Shown here piece after piece: positions 54,347-61,729 of a stretch of DNA of 64,000 nt; positions within the stretch are counted from its first letter, which is position 1, and each line of letters opens with the position of its first letter. The stretch covers positions 62,001-126,000 of the forward strand of contig CAWFYJ010000006.1 of assembly GCA_963820055.1 (NCBI GenBank). Direction: 5' to 3'. A model generated the notes under the pieces. The model ran no database searches and was not told the origin of the DNA. It saw only the letters and a list, made by a program, of their open reading frames with translations. This stretch comes from RHKX01 sp963820055 (lineage in GTDB: Bacteria > Actinomycetota > Thermoleophilia > Solirubrobacterales > 70-9). The translations under genes were made by a program, and so were the position numbers.

Positions 54347-55452
54347 GGCGGACGCGAGCGTTCCCGGCGGCGATCGCCGTCCTGGCGGCGCTCTGCGCGA
54401 TCGTCCTGCTGTCCGGTTGCGGCGGCGGGAGCGACGACGAAGCCGACGTCACGGCCGATCCGTTCTACGGCGTTGCGCCCGAGGGGCTCCAGAACGCCAC
54501 CGACTACGAGCGGATGCGTGCGGGCGGGCTCGGAACCGTCCGGGCGGTCCTCAACTGGGCCACGATCGAGACCACCGAAGGGACCTACGACTGGAGCTCG
54601 AGCGATCAGCTCTTCAGCCAGCTCGCCCTCGCCGGGCTGCAGCCGCTCGTCACCGTTTTCGGAACGCCGGAGATCTACTCGTCGGAGGTCATCGACGCCC
54701 CGACGAACGACGAGAAGACGTTCGACGCCTACGCCGACTTCCTGAAGGCGGCCGTCGAGCGCTACGGGAACGGCGGCGAGTTCTGGTCGATCTTCGAGAG
54801 CTCGAACCCGGACGCGACGCCGGAGCCGATCCGTGAGTGGGAGATCTGGAACGAGCCGAACTCGTCGACCTTCTGGTCGCCGACGCCCGACGCGGACGCC
54901 TACTCCGAGATGGTCATCCGCTCGGCCAAGATCCTCGGGGAGGTCGATCCCGACGCCCAGGTGATGAGCGCGGGGATGTTCGCGACGCCGCAGTCCGACG
55001 GTGCGATCGTCTCCTACGACTTCCTCCGTCAGCTCTTCGCCGACGAGAAGGCGGCCGACGCGGTCGACGTCGTCGGCGTCCATCCGTACGGTCCCGACGT
55101 CGACTCGGTGATCAGCCAGGTCGAGAAGACCCGCGACGCCCTCGACGACACCGGCACCGACGTGCCGATGTGGGCAACCGAGATCGGCTGGGGATCGAAT
55201 CCCAACGGCGGCAACGACCTCTCGAAGACGCCCGAGGAGCAGGCCAGTCTGCTCAGCGAGAGCATCGGCGACCTCAGCGACAAGCGCGACGAGCTCGGGA
55301 TCGACGGAGTGGTCTGGTACACGTGGCACGACTCGACCGAGAAGGGCGTCGGTTCGTGCGGCTGGTGCGCATCGGCGGGGCTGGTCGACGCCGACCGCGA
55401 CAGCAAGCCGTCGTGGATCGCGATGACGGACCTGACCGGCGGAAACCCCTGA
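54343..55452 (+). CDS. glycosidase-like lipoprotein, paralog of the one at 48371
   Basis: A 369-residue lipoprotein (lipobox LLSGC after AFPAAIAVLAALCAIVL). It repeats the domain layout of the 48371 gene: FYGVAPEGLQ at strand 1, the acid/base Glu in WEIWNEPNSSTFW, VVGVHPYGPD, the nucleophile Glu in MWATEIGWGSNP, VWYTWHDSTE and the C-G-W-C motif (CGWCASAGLVDADR). TTG 54343 overlaps the restored stop of the preceding small gene. One paralog is soluble and this one is membrane-tethered, at opposite ends of the locus. Substrate unknown. Confidence 0.82.
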   Translation: MRRTRAFPAAIAVLAALCAIVLLSGCGGGSDDEADVTADPFYGVAPEGLQNATDYERMRAGGLGTVRAVLNWATIETTEGTYDWSSSDQLFSQLALAGLQPLVTVFGTPEIYSSEVIDAPTNDEKTFDAYADFLKAAVERYGNGGEFWSIFESSNPDATPEPIREWEIWNEPNSSTFWSPTPDADAYSEMVIRSAKILGEVDPDAQVMSAGMFATPQSDGAIVSYDFLRQLFADEKAADAVDVVGVHPYGPDVDSVISQVEKTRDALDDTGTDVPMWATEIGWGSNPNGGNDLSKTPEEQASLLSESIGDLSDKRDELGIDGVVWYTWHDSTEKGVGSCGWCASAGLVDADRDSKPSWIAMTDLTGGNP

Positions 55453-55483
55453 GCGAGGCGCCGGCGCCGCCGCGCGGGCCCGC

Positions 55484-55768
55484 TCAGGACGCCGTTGAGC
55501 CGCCGGCCATGGCCGGCAGGATGACGACGGTGTCGGAATCGGAGACCGACGTCCCGAGCCCGTCGAGAAGCCGCACGTCCTCGTCGTTGAGGTAGACGTT
55601 GACGTAGCGGTTGAGCTCGCCGGCGTCGTCGAAGAGCTGGCCGCTGACGCCGGGATGAGCCTCGGCGAGGGCGCGGAGGACTGAACCGACGTCGTCGCCG
55701 CCGACCTCGACGAACGACTCGCCGCCCGTCTGGGCGCGGAGGACCGGTGGAATCTTGACCTTCGGCAT
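55484..55768 (-). CDS. cysO: ThiS/MoaD-family sulfur carrier, CysO-like, with tail after Gly-Gly
   Basis: A 94-residue beta-grasp protein. It matches CysO closely in wording: VKIPPVLRAQTGGESFVEV, NRYVNVYLNDEDVRLLDGL and VVILPAMAGG. CysO is thiocarboxylated at its terminal glycine and donates sulfide to CysM. Here the Gly89-Gly90 pair is followed by four more residues (STAS), so the protein as encoded must be trimmed before activation. The frame, stop and start (ATG 55768) are unambiguous. It lies apart from cysM-mec but 1.2 kb from the rhodanese-E1 gene that would activate it. Confidence 0.85.
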   Translation of the reverse strand: MPKVKIPPVLRAQTGGESFVEVGGDDVGSVLRALAEAHPGVSGQLFDDAGELNRYVNVYLNDEDVRLLDGLGTSVSDSDTVVILPAMAGGSTAS

Positions 55769-55800
55769 CGCGGGAACCCTACAGACCGCCGCGACGGCGC

Positions 55801-56784
55801 TCAGTCGAACCCCGCGGGCATCAGCGCCGCACGCTCGGTGACCTCGTGGTAGCAGAGGACGCGATCGGCGAAGTAGTGGCCGACGAGGCTGCGGCGGGTC
55901 GCGCCCTCGCGCGTCACCGGCGAGCCCCCATGGGTCAGGTTGTGGTGCCAGAAGAGGACGTCGCCCGCGCGAGCCGTGAACTTCGCCGGCTTCGCCCCGC
56001 TCTCGGCGACGAGGGCGCGCATCCGCTCCACGTAGGCGGCGCCCTTGTCGGCGATCAGCAGCGGCGGCGGGTCTTCGATGCCGAGGTCCTCGGTCATCAC
56101 ATACGGGAACCGGTGGCTGCCGGGGACGTAGAAGACCGGACCGGCGCCCTCGTCGATGTCCTCGAGGGCGACCCACATCCCGACCAGGAAGCCGGGCGGC
56201 TCGGTCATCATGTGGAACGCGTCGGAGTGGGCCTCCTGCTGGCTGCCGCGCAGGAAGACGATCGTCTGGAACAGCCCCGCCGGGCGGCCGAGGATCAGGT
56301 CCATGAGCTCGAGGGCGCGGCGATCCGAGGCGAGCGCCTCGGCGGCGGCCGAGCTCCGGTGGACGTTCATGAAACGGGGGTCTAGGTGGTGCTGGCGGAT
56401 CTCGCCGGAGCTCGCGAGCCGGTCGATCTCATCGTTCAGGGCGTCGATCCGGTTGCGGTCGAAGAACCCCTCCGCGACGAGGTAGCCCTTCTCGGGCCAC
56501 TCGCGGAGACCCTGCTGGAGGTCGGGCGCGAGCGCTGCGAACCGCTCGTCCGCCTCCATCTCGTCGATTCCGTCGGGGCGATCGAGCCGCGGGACCCCCT
56601 CCCCGCGCCCGGCGACCTCGGAGTGACGGACCGACCCGAACCAGGGCTTGCGAAGCCCGAGCTCGCGATAGCGCCGCTTCGCGGGCTGGAGCTCGCGGCG
56701 GTGCAGCATCTGGCCGGCGGCCACGACCGGGCGCAACCGGCCGAGCTTGTTGCGCGCTTTGCCTATCGATTCGCGGAGCGCCAT
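55801..56784 (-). CDS. phytanoyl-CoA dioxygenase (PhyH) family protein
   Basis: A 327-residue Fe(II)/2-oxoglutarate-dependent oxygenase-like protein. The metal triad is visible in QQEAHSDAFHMM (H-x-D) and in FWHHNLTHGGSP (distal His); the following Arg (TRRSLVGHYF) would bind 2-oxoglutarate. EDIDEGAGPVFYVPGSHRFP is typical of the family. The substrate cannot be deduced: PhyH members hydroxylate lipids, secondary metabolites or mono-chlorinated compounds. ATG 56784 is chosen since upstream in-frame codons lie in a hairpin-rich spacer. It sits between moeZ and cysO on the same strand. Confidence 0.86.
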   Translation of the reverse strand: MALRESIGKARNKLGRLRPVVAAGQMLHRRELQPAKRRYRELGLRKPWFGSVRHSEVAGRGEGVPRLDRPDGIDEMEADERFAALAPDLQQGLREWPEKGYLVAEGFFDRNRIDALNDEIDRLASSGEIRQHHLDPRFMNVHRSSAAAEALASDRRALELMDLILGRPAGLFQTIVFLRGSQQEAHSDAFHMMTEPPGFLVGMWVALEDIDEGAGPVFYVPGSHRFPYVMTEDLGIEDPPPLLIADKGAAYVERMRALVAESGAKPAKFTARAGDVLFWHHNLTHGGSPVTREGATRRSLVGHYFADRVLCYHEVTERAALMPAGFD

Positions 56785-56823
56785 TGAAGGCGCGAGCCTA
56801 CCGGGCCTGAGGCCGGAGCCCAC

Positions 56824-56925
56824 TGACGAGGCCGGGAGGTGCGAGGCCAAGGAAGAGGCCGGCGAAGCGTGCATCAGCACGTGAGCCGGCCGATGACGCC
56901 GGCATTCGCGCCTCCCGGCCCGTCA
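56824..56925. repeat. three-tier inverted repeat at the 3' end of moeZ
   Basis: Outer arms of 20 bp (56824-56844 with 56906-56925, one bulged A and one T-G pair) enclose GGCCGGC/GCCGGCC (56857-56863 with 56885-56891) and CGTGC/GCACG (56868-56872 with 56877-56881). The moeZ stop codon lies inside the right outer arm. There is no U-tract. It probably blocks 3' exonucleases or ends the moeZ transcript. The lone irregular outer pair is G-U on the plus strand. Confidence 0.5.
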
Positions 56926-58125
56926 GCCTGCGCAGAAGAGTTCGTAATCCGGGAATTTGCCGAGGTCCTCGTCGGCAACGTGCGGAGCGTTCGGTCCGCA
57001 GATCGGGCAGTCGGGATCGCGCCTGACCTTGAGCTCGGTGAACTCGGTTCCGAGCGCCTCGAAGAGCAGCAGGCGGCCGATCAGCGGCTGCCCGGCGCCG
57101 GTGACGAGCTTGACGACCTCGAGGGCCTGCAGCAGGCCCATGATCCCCGGCAGGACGCCGAGGACTCCGGCCGCACCGCAGCTCGGGGCCAGCTCCGCCG
57201 GGGGCGGAGTCGGGTAGAGGCAGCGGTAGCAGGGGCCCTCGAACGGGACGAAGGTCGAGATCTGCCCGTCGAAGGAGAGGATCGAAGCCGACACGACCGG
57301 CTTCTTGAGGCGCACGGACGCGTCGTTGAGCAGGTAGCGGGTCGGGAAGTTGTCGGCGCCGTCGACGATCACGTCGTAGTCGGAGAGCAACTCGATGACG
57401 TTGTCGGCGTTTAGCCGGCCGTTGTGGGTGATCACCTTGACGTCGGGGTTGAGGGCCTCGATCGCGACCTTTGCGGACTCGGTCTTCGGCATCCCGATGC
57501 GCTCGGTGTTGTGGATCACCTGGCGCTGCAGGTTCGATGCGTCGACGACGTCGTCGTCGACGAGGCCGATCGTGCCGACGCCGGCGGCGGCCAGGTACAG
57601 GGCGGTCGGTGAGCCGAGCCCGCCGGCACCGAGCAGCAGGACCTTGGCGTCGAGAAGCTTGAGCTGGCCCTCGAGCCCGATCTCCGGGACGAGGACGTGG
57701 CGGGAGTAGCGCTCCTTCTGCTCCTGGGTCAGCGAACGCGGCGTGACGACGGGGAGGCCGCGGTCGCGCCAGAGGGTGATGCCGCCGGCCATGGAGCTGA
57801 CGTCCTCGTAGCCGAGATCTTCGGCGAGGGTCTTGGCGGCGAGAGCCGAGCGGATTCCGGAGGCGCAGTAGAGGATGACCCGCTTGGAGCGGTCGGGCAC
57901 GAATTGCTCGATCCGCGACTCGAGATAGCTGCGAGGGACGTGGATGGCGCCGTCGATGTGGCGCTCCTCGAACTCGTGCTGCTCGCGGACGTCGACGAGG
58001 GCGACATCGCCGGCGTCGATCTCGGCAGCGGCGTCCGTCGGCTGCACTTCCTCGATCTCGGCCTTCGCCTGAGCGATCAGGTCGGCGCCGCTTGCCCGTG
58101 TCTTCGTCTCGGTCTCTGGAGTCAT
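56923..58125 (-). CDS. moeZ: rhodanese-MoeB fusion: sulfur-carrier adenylyl/sulfurtransferase
   Basis: A 400-residue protein that should adenylate and then sulfurate the C-terminal glycine of a ThiS/MoaD/CysO-type carrier. The rhodanese domain is N-terminal (VALVDVREQHEFEERHIDGA, active Cys87 in LYCASGIRSA). The E1-like domain follows from about residue 135: YSRHVLVPEIGLEGQLKLL, ATP loop LLGAGGLGSPTALYLA, LQRQVIHNTERIG, VDGADNFPTRYLLND and zinc pairs C-Y-R-C and C-P-I-C. Classical MoeZ has the reverse domain order. ATG 58125 touches a palindromic operator. Confidence 0.92.
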   Translation of the reverse strand: MTPETETKTRASGADLIAQAKAEIEEVQPTDAAAEIDAGDVALVDVREQHEFEERHIDGAIHVPRSYLESRIEQFVPDRSKRVILYCASGIRSALAAKTLAEDLGYEDVSSMAGGITLWRDRGLPVVTPRSLTQEQKERYSRHVLVPEIGLEGQLKLLDAKVLLLGAGGLGSPTALYLAAAGVGTIGLVDDDVVDASNLQRQVIHNTERIGMPKTESAKVAIEALNPDVKVITHNGRLNADNVIELLSDYDVIVDGADNFPTRYLLNDASVRLKKPVVSASILSFDGQISTFVPFEGPCYRCLYPTPPPAELAPSCGAAGVLGVLPGIMGLLQALEVVKLVTGAGQPLIGRLLLFEALGTEFTELKVRRDPDCPICGPNAPHVADEDLGKFPDYELFCAG

Positions 58126-58164
58126 TACTTCAGAAAGTATAGCGACTCGGTTTCGGCTTGTCAG
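58126..58164 (-). promoter_or_regulatory. moeZ promoter with palindromic operator
   Basis: On the minus strand CTGACA (58159-58164) and TATACT (58136-58141) are 17 bases apart. The 14-bp palindrome TACTT-N4-AAGTA (58126-58139) overlaps the -10 and ends at the ATG. The expected start of transcription is four to five bases before ATG, so the mRNA would be nearly leaderless. The promoter overlaps the end of htpX. The palindrome is shared with cysM. Confidence 0.65.
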
Positions 58165-59030
58165 CCCAGCGAGGGGCGCATCTGACGGAGGCGGCGGACC
58201 CGCTCCTCGATCGGCGGATGAGTGCTGAAGAGGCCCGCCAGCGCCTTGCCCTTGCCGCCCGCGAGCGGCTTGACGATGTAGAGGCACTCCGTCGACTCGT
58301 TGACCTTCATCGGGATCGCCTTGCTGCCCTCTTCGAGGCGCAGCAGAGCCGAGGCGAGGCTCTCGGGGTTGCCGCAGATCTGCGCGCCCGTCGCATCGGC
58401 CGAGTACTCACGCTGGCGGGAGATCGCCAGCTGGATGATCGAAGCGGCGATCGGAGCGAGCAGGACCAGCGCCAGCGACGCGATCAGGCCGATCGGGCTG
58501 TCGTCGTCGCCGCCGAACCAGAGCAGCATGTATCCGAGATAGGTGATCGCACCGCCGATCGCGGCGGCGACCGCCTGGATCAGGGTGTCGCGGTTGCGGA
58601 TGTGGGCGAGCTCGTGGGCGATCACGCCGCGGAGCTCGTCGGGCGAGAGCAGCCGGGTGATGCCGGCGGTCACGGCGACGGCCGCGTGGTCGGGGTTGCG
58701 GCCGGTCGCGAAGGCGTTCGGCGCCTCCTGCGGGATCACGTAGAGGGCCGGCATCGGCATCTTCGCGGCGGTCGTCAGCTCGCGGACCATCTCGTAGATC
58801 TCCGGGGCCTGCTCCTCGGTGATCGGCTTGGCACCCGCCGACTTCAGGGCGATCTTGTCGCTGAACCAGTAGACGCCGAGGTTCATGACGAGCCCGATGA
58901 CGAGGAACATCAACGCGGTCTGCGGACCGCCGATCAGGGCGCCGATGACCACCAGAAGGCCGGTCAGGCCTGCCAGCAGCAGGGTCGTCCGGATGCCGGC
59001 TGCGAAGTTGGAACTGCGGGTTGTGTTCAT
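58161..59030 (-). CDS. htpX: HtpX-like membrane metalloprotease (M48)
   Basis: A 289-residue inner-membrane zinc protease for quality control of membrane proteins. Two N-terminal helices (TTLLLAGLTGLLVVIGALIG, ALMFLVIGLVMNLGVYWF), the zinc site HELAHIRNRD, two more helices, and the third ligand Glu in SRQREYSADATGAQ are present. LYVIPQEAPNAFATGRNP is typical. ATG 59030 has a full AGGAGG nine bases upstream, the strongest ribosome site in the window. It ends 36 bases before moeZ and carries the moeZ promoter in its 3' end. Confidence 0.94.
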   Translation of the reverse strand: MNTTRSSNFAAGIRTTLLLAGLTGLLVVIGALIGGPQTALMFLVIGLVMNLGVYWFSDKIALKSAGAKPITEEQAPEIYEMVRELTTAAKMPMPALYVIPQEAPNAFATGRNPDHAAVAVTAGITRLLSPDELRGVIAHELAHIRNRDTLIQAVAAAIGGAITYLGYMLLWFGGDDDSPIGLIASLALVLLAPIAASIIQLAISRQREYSADATGAQICGNPESLASALLRLEEGSKAIPMKVNESTECLYIVKPLAGGKGKALAGLFSTHPPIEERVRRLRQMRPSLG

Positions 59031-59139
59031 CGGGGTGCCTCCTGTGGGCGTCTCGGTGAAGGCGGAATAGTTGCAGACCGTCATAAGGGGTCCCTAATCG
59101 CGCCTAAGGTGCGGGGGCGATCCGGTCGATTGGAGGGTG

Positions 59140-60096
59140 ATGCGTCGCGGAACCCTCCTCACCCAGGTGCTCCTGGCCAACCTGCTGCTGATCGCGGCGG
59201 CCGTGATCGCGGCGTCGATCGCCTCCAATCCCGACAGCAGCCTTCGCGACAGCGCTTCGATTGGCCTCGTCCTCGGCTTCGCCGTCGCCGCCACGACCGC
59301 CCTCAACATCTTCCTCCTCGCCCGCCGCTTCGAGCCCCTCGAGCGGCTCGCGGCCGAGATGGAGAGCGCCGACCTGAGCAAGCCGCCGGAGCCGCCCGTG
59401 GTGACGTCCGGTTCGAAGGAGGTGCTCAGCCTCGAGCACTCCTTCCACTCGATGCTCGAACGGCTCGAGGCGGAACGGCGCGGCGCCGCGAACGCGGCGC
59501 TTAGCGCCCAGGAGCGCGAGCGCGAGCGGATCGCGCGCGACCTCCACGACGAGGTCAACCAGGCTCTGACCGCGCTCCTGCTGCGCCTCGAGGCGGTCCG
59601 GCGCCAGACCGAGGATCCCGAGACGGAAGCCGAGCTCGCCGAGATCGGCAGCCTGATCTCGCGGGCGATGCGGGAGCTGCTCGACATCGCAAGGGGCCTG
59701 CGCCCGACGACGCTCGACGACCTCGGGCTCAAGGCCGCGCTCGCGACCCTCGTCGAGGAGGTCGAGCGAGAGGGCGGCATCTCGGCGGGCTTCGAGGCCG
59801 AGGGCTCCTTCGATGAACTTCCCGATGATGTCCAGCTCGTCACCTACCGGGTCGCCCAGGAGGCGATGACGAACGTCATCCAGCACGCCGACGCCGAGCA
59901 CCTGCGGGTGCGGCTGATCGGCACCGGTGAGGCGCTCGAGCTTCGCGTCAGCGATGACGGCGTCGGCTACGACGGCAGCCGCGCCAGCGAACAGCTCGGA
60001 ATCGCCGGCATGCGCGAGCGGGCGCTGCTGTGCGGAGGCAGGCTGACCGTCGAATCCGAACCGGGCGCGGGGACGCGGGTAACGCTTCAGGCCTGA
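59140..60096 (+). CDS. NarL-type sensor histidine kinase
   Basis: A 318-residue membrane kinase with two N-terminal helices (LLTQVLLANLLLIAAAVIAA and IGLVLGFAVAATTALNIFLL) and almost no extracellular sensor. A HAMP-like linker follows. The HisKA_3 phosphoacceptor His is in RERIARDLHDEVNQALTALL. The ATPase domain has EAMTNVIQHADA (N box), VSDDGVGYDG (G1) and GIAGMRERA (G2). It should phosphorylate the response regulator encoded 55 bases downstream. The short sensor suggests it detects membrane state or needs a partner. ATG 59140 after GGAGG is preferred over GTG 59137. Confidence 0.92.
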   Translation: MRRGTLLTQVLLANLLLIAAAVIAASIASNPDSSLRDSASIGLVLGFAVAATTALNIFLLARRFEPLERLAAEMESADLSKPPEPPVVTSGSKEVLSLEHSFHSMLERLEAERRGAANAALSAQERERERIARDLHDEVNQALTALLLRLEAVRRQTEDPETEAELAEIGSLISRAMRELLDIARGLRPTTLDDLGLKAALATLVEEVEREGGISAGFEAEGSFDELPDDVQLVTYRVAQEAMTNVIQHADAEHLRVRLIGTGEALELRVSDDGVGYDGSRASEQLGIAGMRERALLCGGRLTVESEPGAGTRVTLQA

Positions 60097-60151
60097 GATG
60101 CCGATGGAGGCTGCACATGTGCACGGATTCGGGAGAGCTGAGGGTGCCCAG

Positions 60152-60781
60152 ATGAGGGTCCTGATCGCCGACGACCACGGGATCGTCCGCTCCGGGCTGC
60201 GCAAGCTGCTCGAGAGCGAGGACGGGATCGAGGTGGTCGCCGAGGCCGGCGACGGCATCGAGGCCCGGGACCGCGCCATCGAACATCGCCCTGACCTGGC
60301 GATCCTCGACGTCAAGATGCCGCGGATGAACGGGCTCGACGCGACGCGGGCGATCCGCGAGTCGGCGCCCGAGGTCTCGGTGCTGATGCTCTCGATGCAC
60401 GACGAGGACCGCTATCTCTTCGAGGCGCTGAAGGCGGGCGCATCCGGCTACGTGCTCAAGGCCGCCGCCGACCGCGAGCTGATCGACGCGATCCGTGCGG
60501 TCGAGCGCGGCGAGCCGTTCCTGACCCCCGAGGCCCAGCAGGCCCTGATCCGCGACGTCCTCGAAGGCGGCGAGAACCGCGGCGAGGATCTGACGCCGCG
60601 CGAGGAGGAGGTCGTCAAGCTCGTCGCCGAGGCCCACACGAACAAGGAGATCGCCGAGATCCTCGGCCTTGCCGAGAAGACGGCCGAGAACCACCGCTCG
60701 AACGCGATGCGGAAGCTCGGGATGCGCGACCGCGTCGAGCTCGTCCGTTACGCGATCCGCCGCGGGCTGATCGAGCCCTAG
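60152..60781 (+). CDS. NarL/FixJ-family response regulator
   Basis: A 209-residue regulator. The receiver domain has the acidic pocket (VLIADDHGIVR), the phosphoacceptor Asp in LAILDVKMPRMNG, Ser/Thr in LMLSMHDE and Lys in GYVLKAAADR. The LuxR-type HTH is LTPREEEVVKLVAEAHTNKE, with recognition helix KTAENHRSNAMRKLG. It is the partner of the kinase upstream. Target genes are unknown. ATG 60152 gives a normal family N-terminus; an in-frame start at 60098 would add 18 residues. Confidence 0.94.
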   Translation: MRVLIADDHGIVRSGLRKLLESEDGIEVVAEAGDGIEARDRAIEHRPDLAILDVKMPRMNGLDATRAIRESAPEVSVLMLSMHDEDRYLFEALKAGASGYVLKAAADRELIDAIRAVERGEPFLTPEAQQALIRDVLEGGENRGEDLTPREEEVVKLVAEAHTNKEIAEILGLAEKTAENHRSNAMRKLGMRDRVELVRYAIRRGLIEP

Positions 60782-60800
60782 CCGACGCGGTCCGTCACGG

Positions 60801-61685
60801 TCAGGCGGGCTTGCGGAGGGTGACGAGGTCCTGGTAGGGGACGCCCTCCCCCGTCTCGCGACCCGGCCACCAGCCGCGCTCGATCGCGGGTTCCGCAGCG
60901 AACCCGACGGCGGCGGCGACCTCGAGCAGCTGCGGCTCGAAGATCCCGACGCAGAACTCGGGCACGCGGCGATCGGCCGCCAGGTACGGGGAGCCCTCGG
61001 CGTCGGCGAGACGGTGTTCGAGGGTGAAGGCCGACCGGCCCTCGCCGACCAGGCGCTCGGCCTCGCCGTCGACGAGGAAGAACGTGCAGACGAGCGACCC
61101 GCCGGGCCGCAGCACCCGGTGCGCTTCGGTGAGGTACTGCCGGACGCTGTCGGGCTCCATGTGCGTGAAGACGGAGGCGGCGAGCGCGATGTCGAACGAG
61201 TCGGCCGCGAACGGGAACTCGTAGGACGCGGCGGGACTGCCCCCGCTCCGGTTGTACTGGCGGTTGCGCACGTCGGCCACCTGGAAGCGGAAGTTCGGGT
61301 GGCGGGAGGTGATCTCGCGCGAGCACCACTCGACGAAGCCGGGGACGATGTCGAAGCCCTCGTAGGTCCCTTCGGTCAAGTCGGGGATCAGGGCGACGGC
61401 GACGCGGCCGATCCCGCAGCCGACGTCGAGGACGTCGGAGTCGGGACGGAGCCCGTGGTCGCGGACGAGGCGGTCGCGCCAGTCGGCCCCGACCGCCACG
61501 AAGTCCTCGGCGCGCCCGACGTACTGGAGCCGTCGCGGCGGCGTCAGCGGGTCGGCGCGGCCGGTGACGCGGTCGAATGCGTCCAGTGGCCCGTAGGCGA
61601 CCGCCCGGAACCCCGGCGAGTAATAGGCGCTCTTCAGAGCCGAGCGCGCGCGCTCGCGGATGATCTTCCTCTTGGTCGTGCTCAC
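60801..61685 (-). CDS. class I SAM-dependent methyltransferase
   Basis: A 294-residue methyltransferase with a Rossmann-like fold. Motif I is VLDVGCGIGRVAVALIPDL, the acidic residue binding the ribose is in YEGFDIVPGFVEWC, and post motifs are FDIALAASVFTHM and EAHRVLRPGGSLVCTFF. The N-terminal 55 residues are basic (STTKRKIIRERARSALKSAY). The substrate is unknown; the C-terminal half (PEFCVGIFEPQLLEVAAAVG) is usual for small-molecule or sugar methyltransferases. GTG 61685 is preferred; it is 45 bases from the divergent GNAT gene. Convergent with the response regulator. Confidence 0.88.
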   Translation of the reverse strand: MSTTKRKIIRERARSALKSAYYSPGFRAVAYGPLDAFDRVTGRADPLTPPRRLQYVGRAEDFVAVGADWRDRLVRDHGLRPDSDVLDVGCGIGRVAVALIPDLTEGTYEGFDIVPGFVEWCSREITSRHPNFRFQVADVRNRQYNRSGGSPAASYEFPFAADSFDIALAASVFTHMEPDSVRQYLTEAHRVLRPGGSLVCTFFLVDGEAERLVGEGRSAFTLEHRLADAEGSPYLAADRRVPEFCVGIFEPQLLEVAAAVGFAAEPAIERGWWPGRETGEGVPYQDLVTLRKPA

Positions 61686-61729
61686 CTGAAGTACCTTGCT
61701 GCAATCCCTGTCCGTGGAACGGGGTCCCC

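Noticed and set aside
53959..55329. Extension of the O-antigen ligase gene to a 1106-codon ORF
   Set aside because: The added part is antisense to the lipoprotein glycosidase. GTG 53958 begins the membrane domain.
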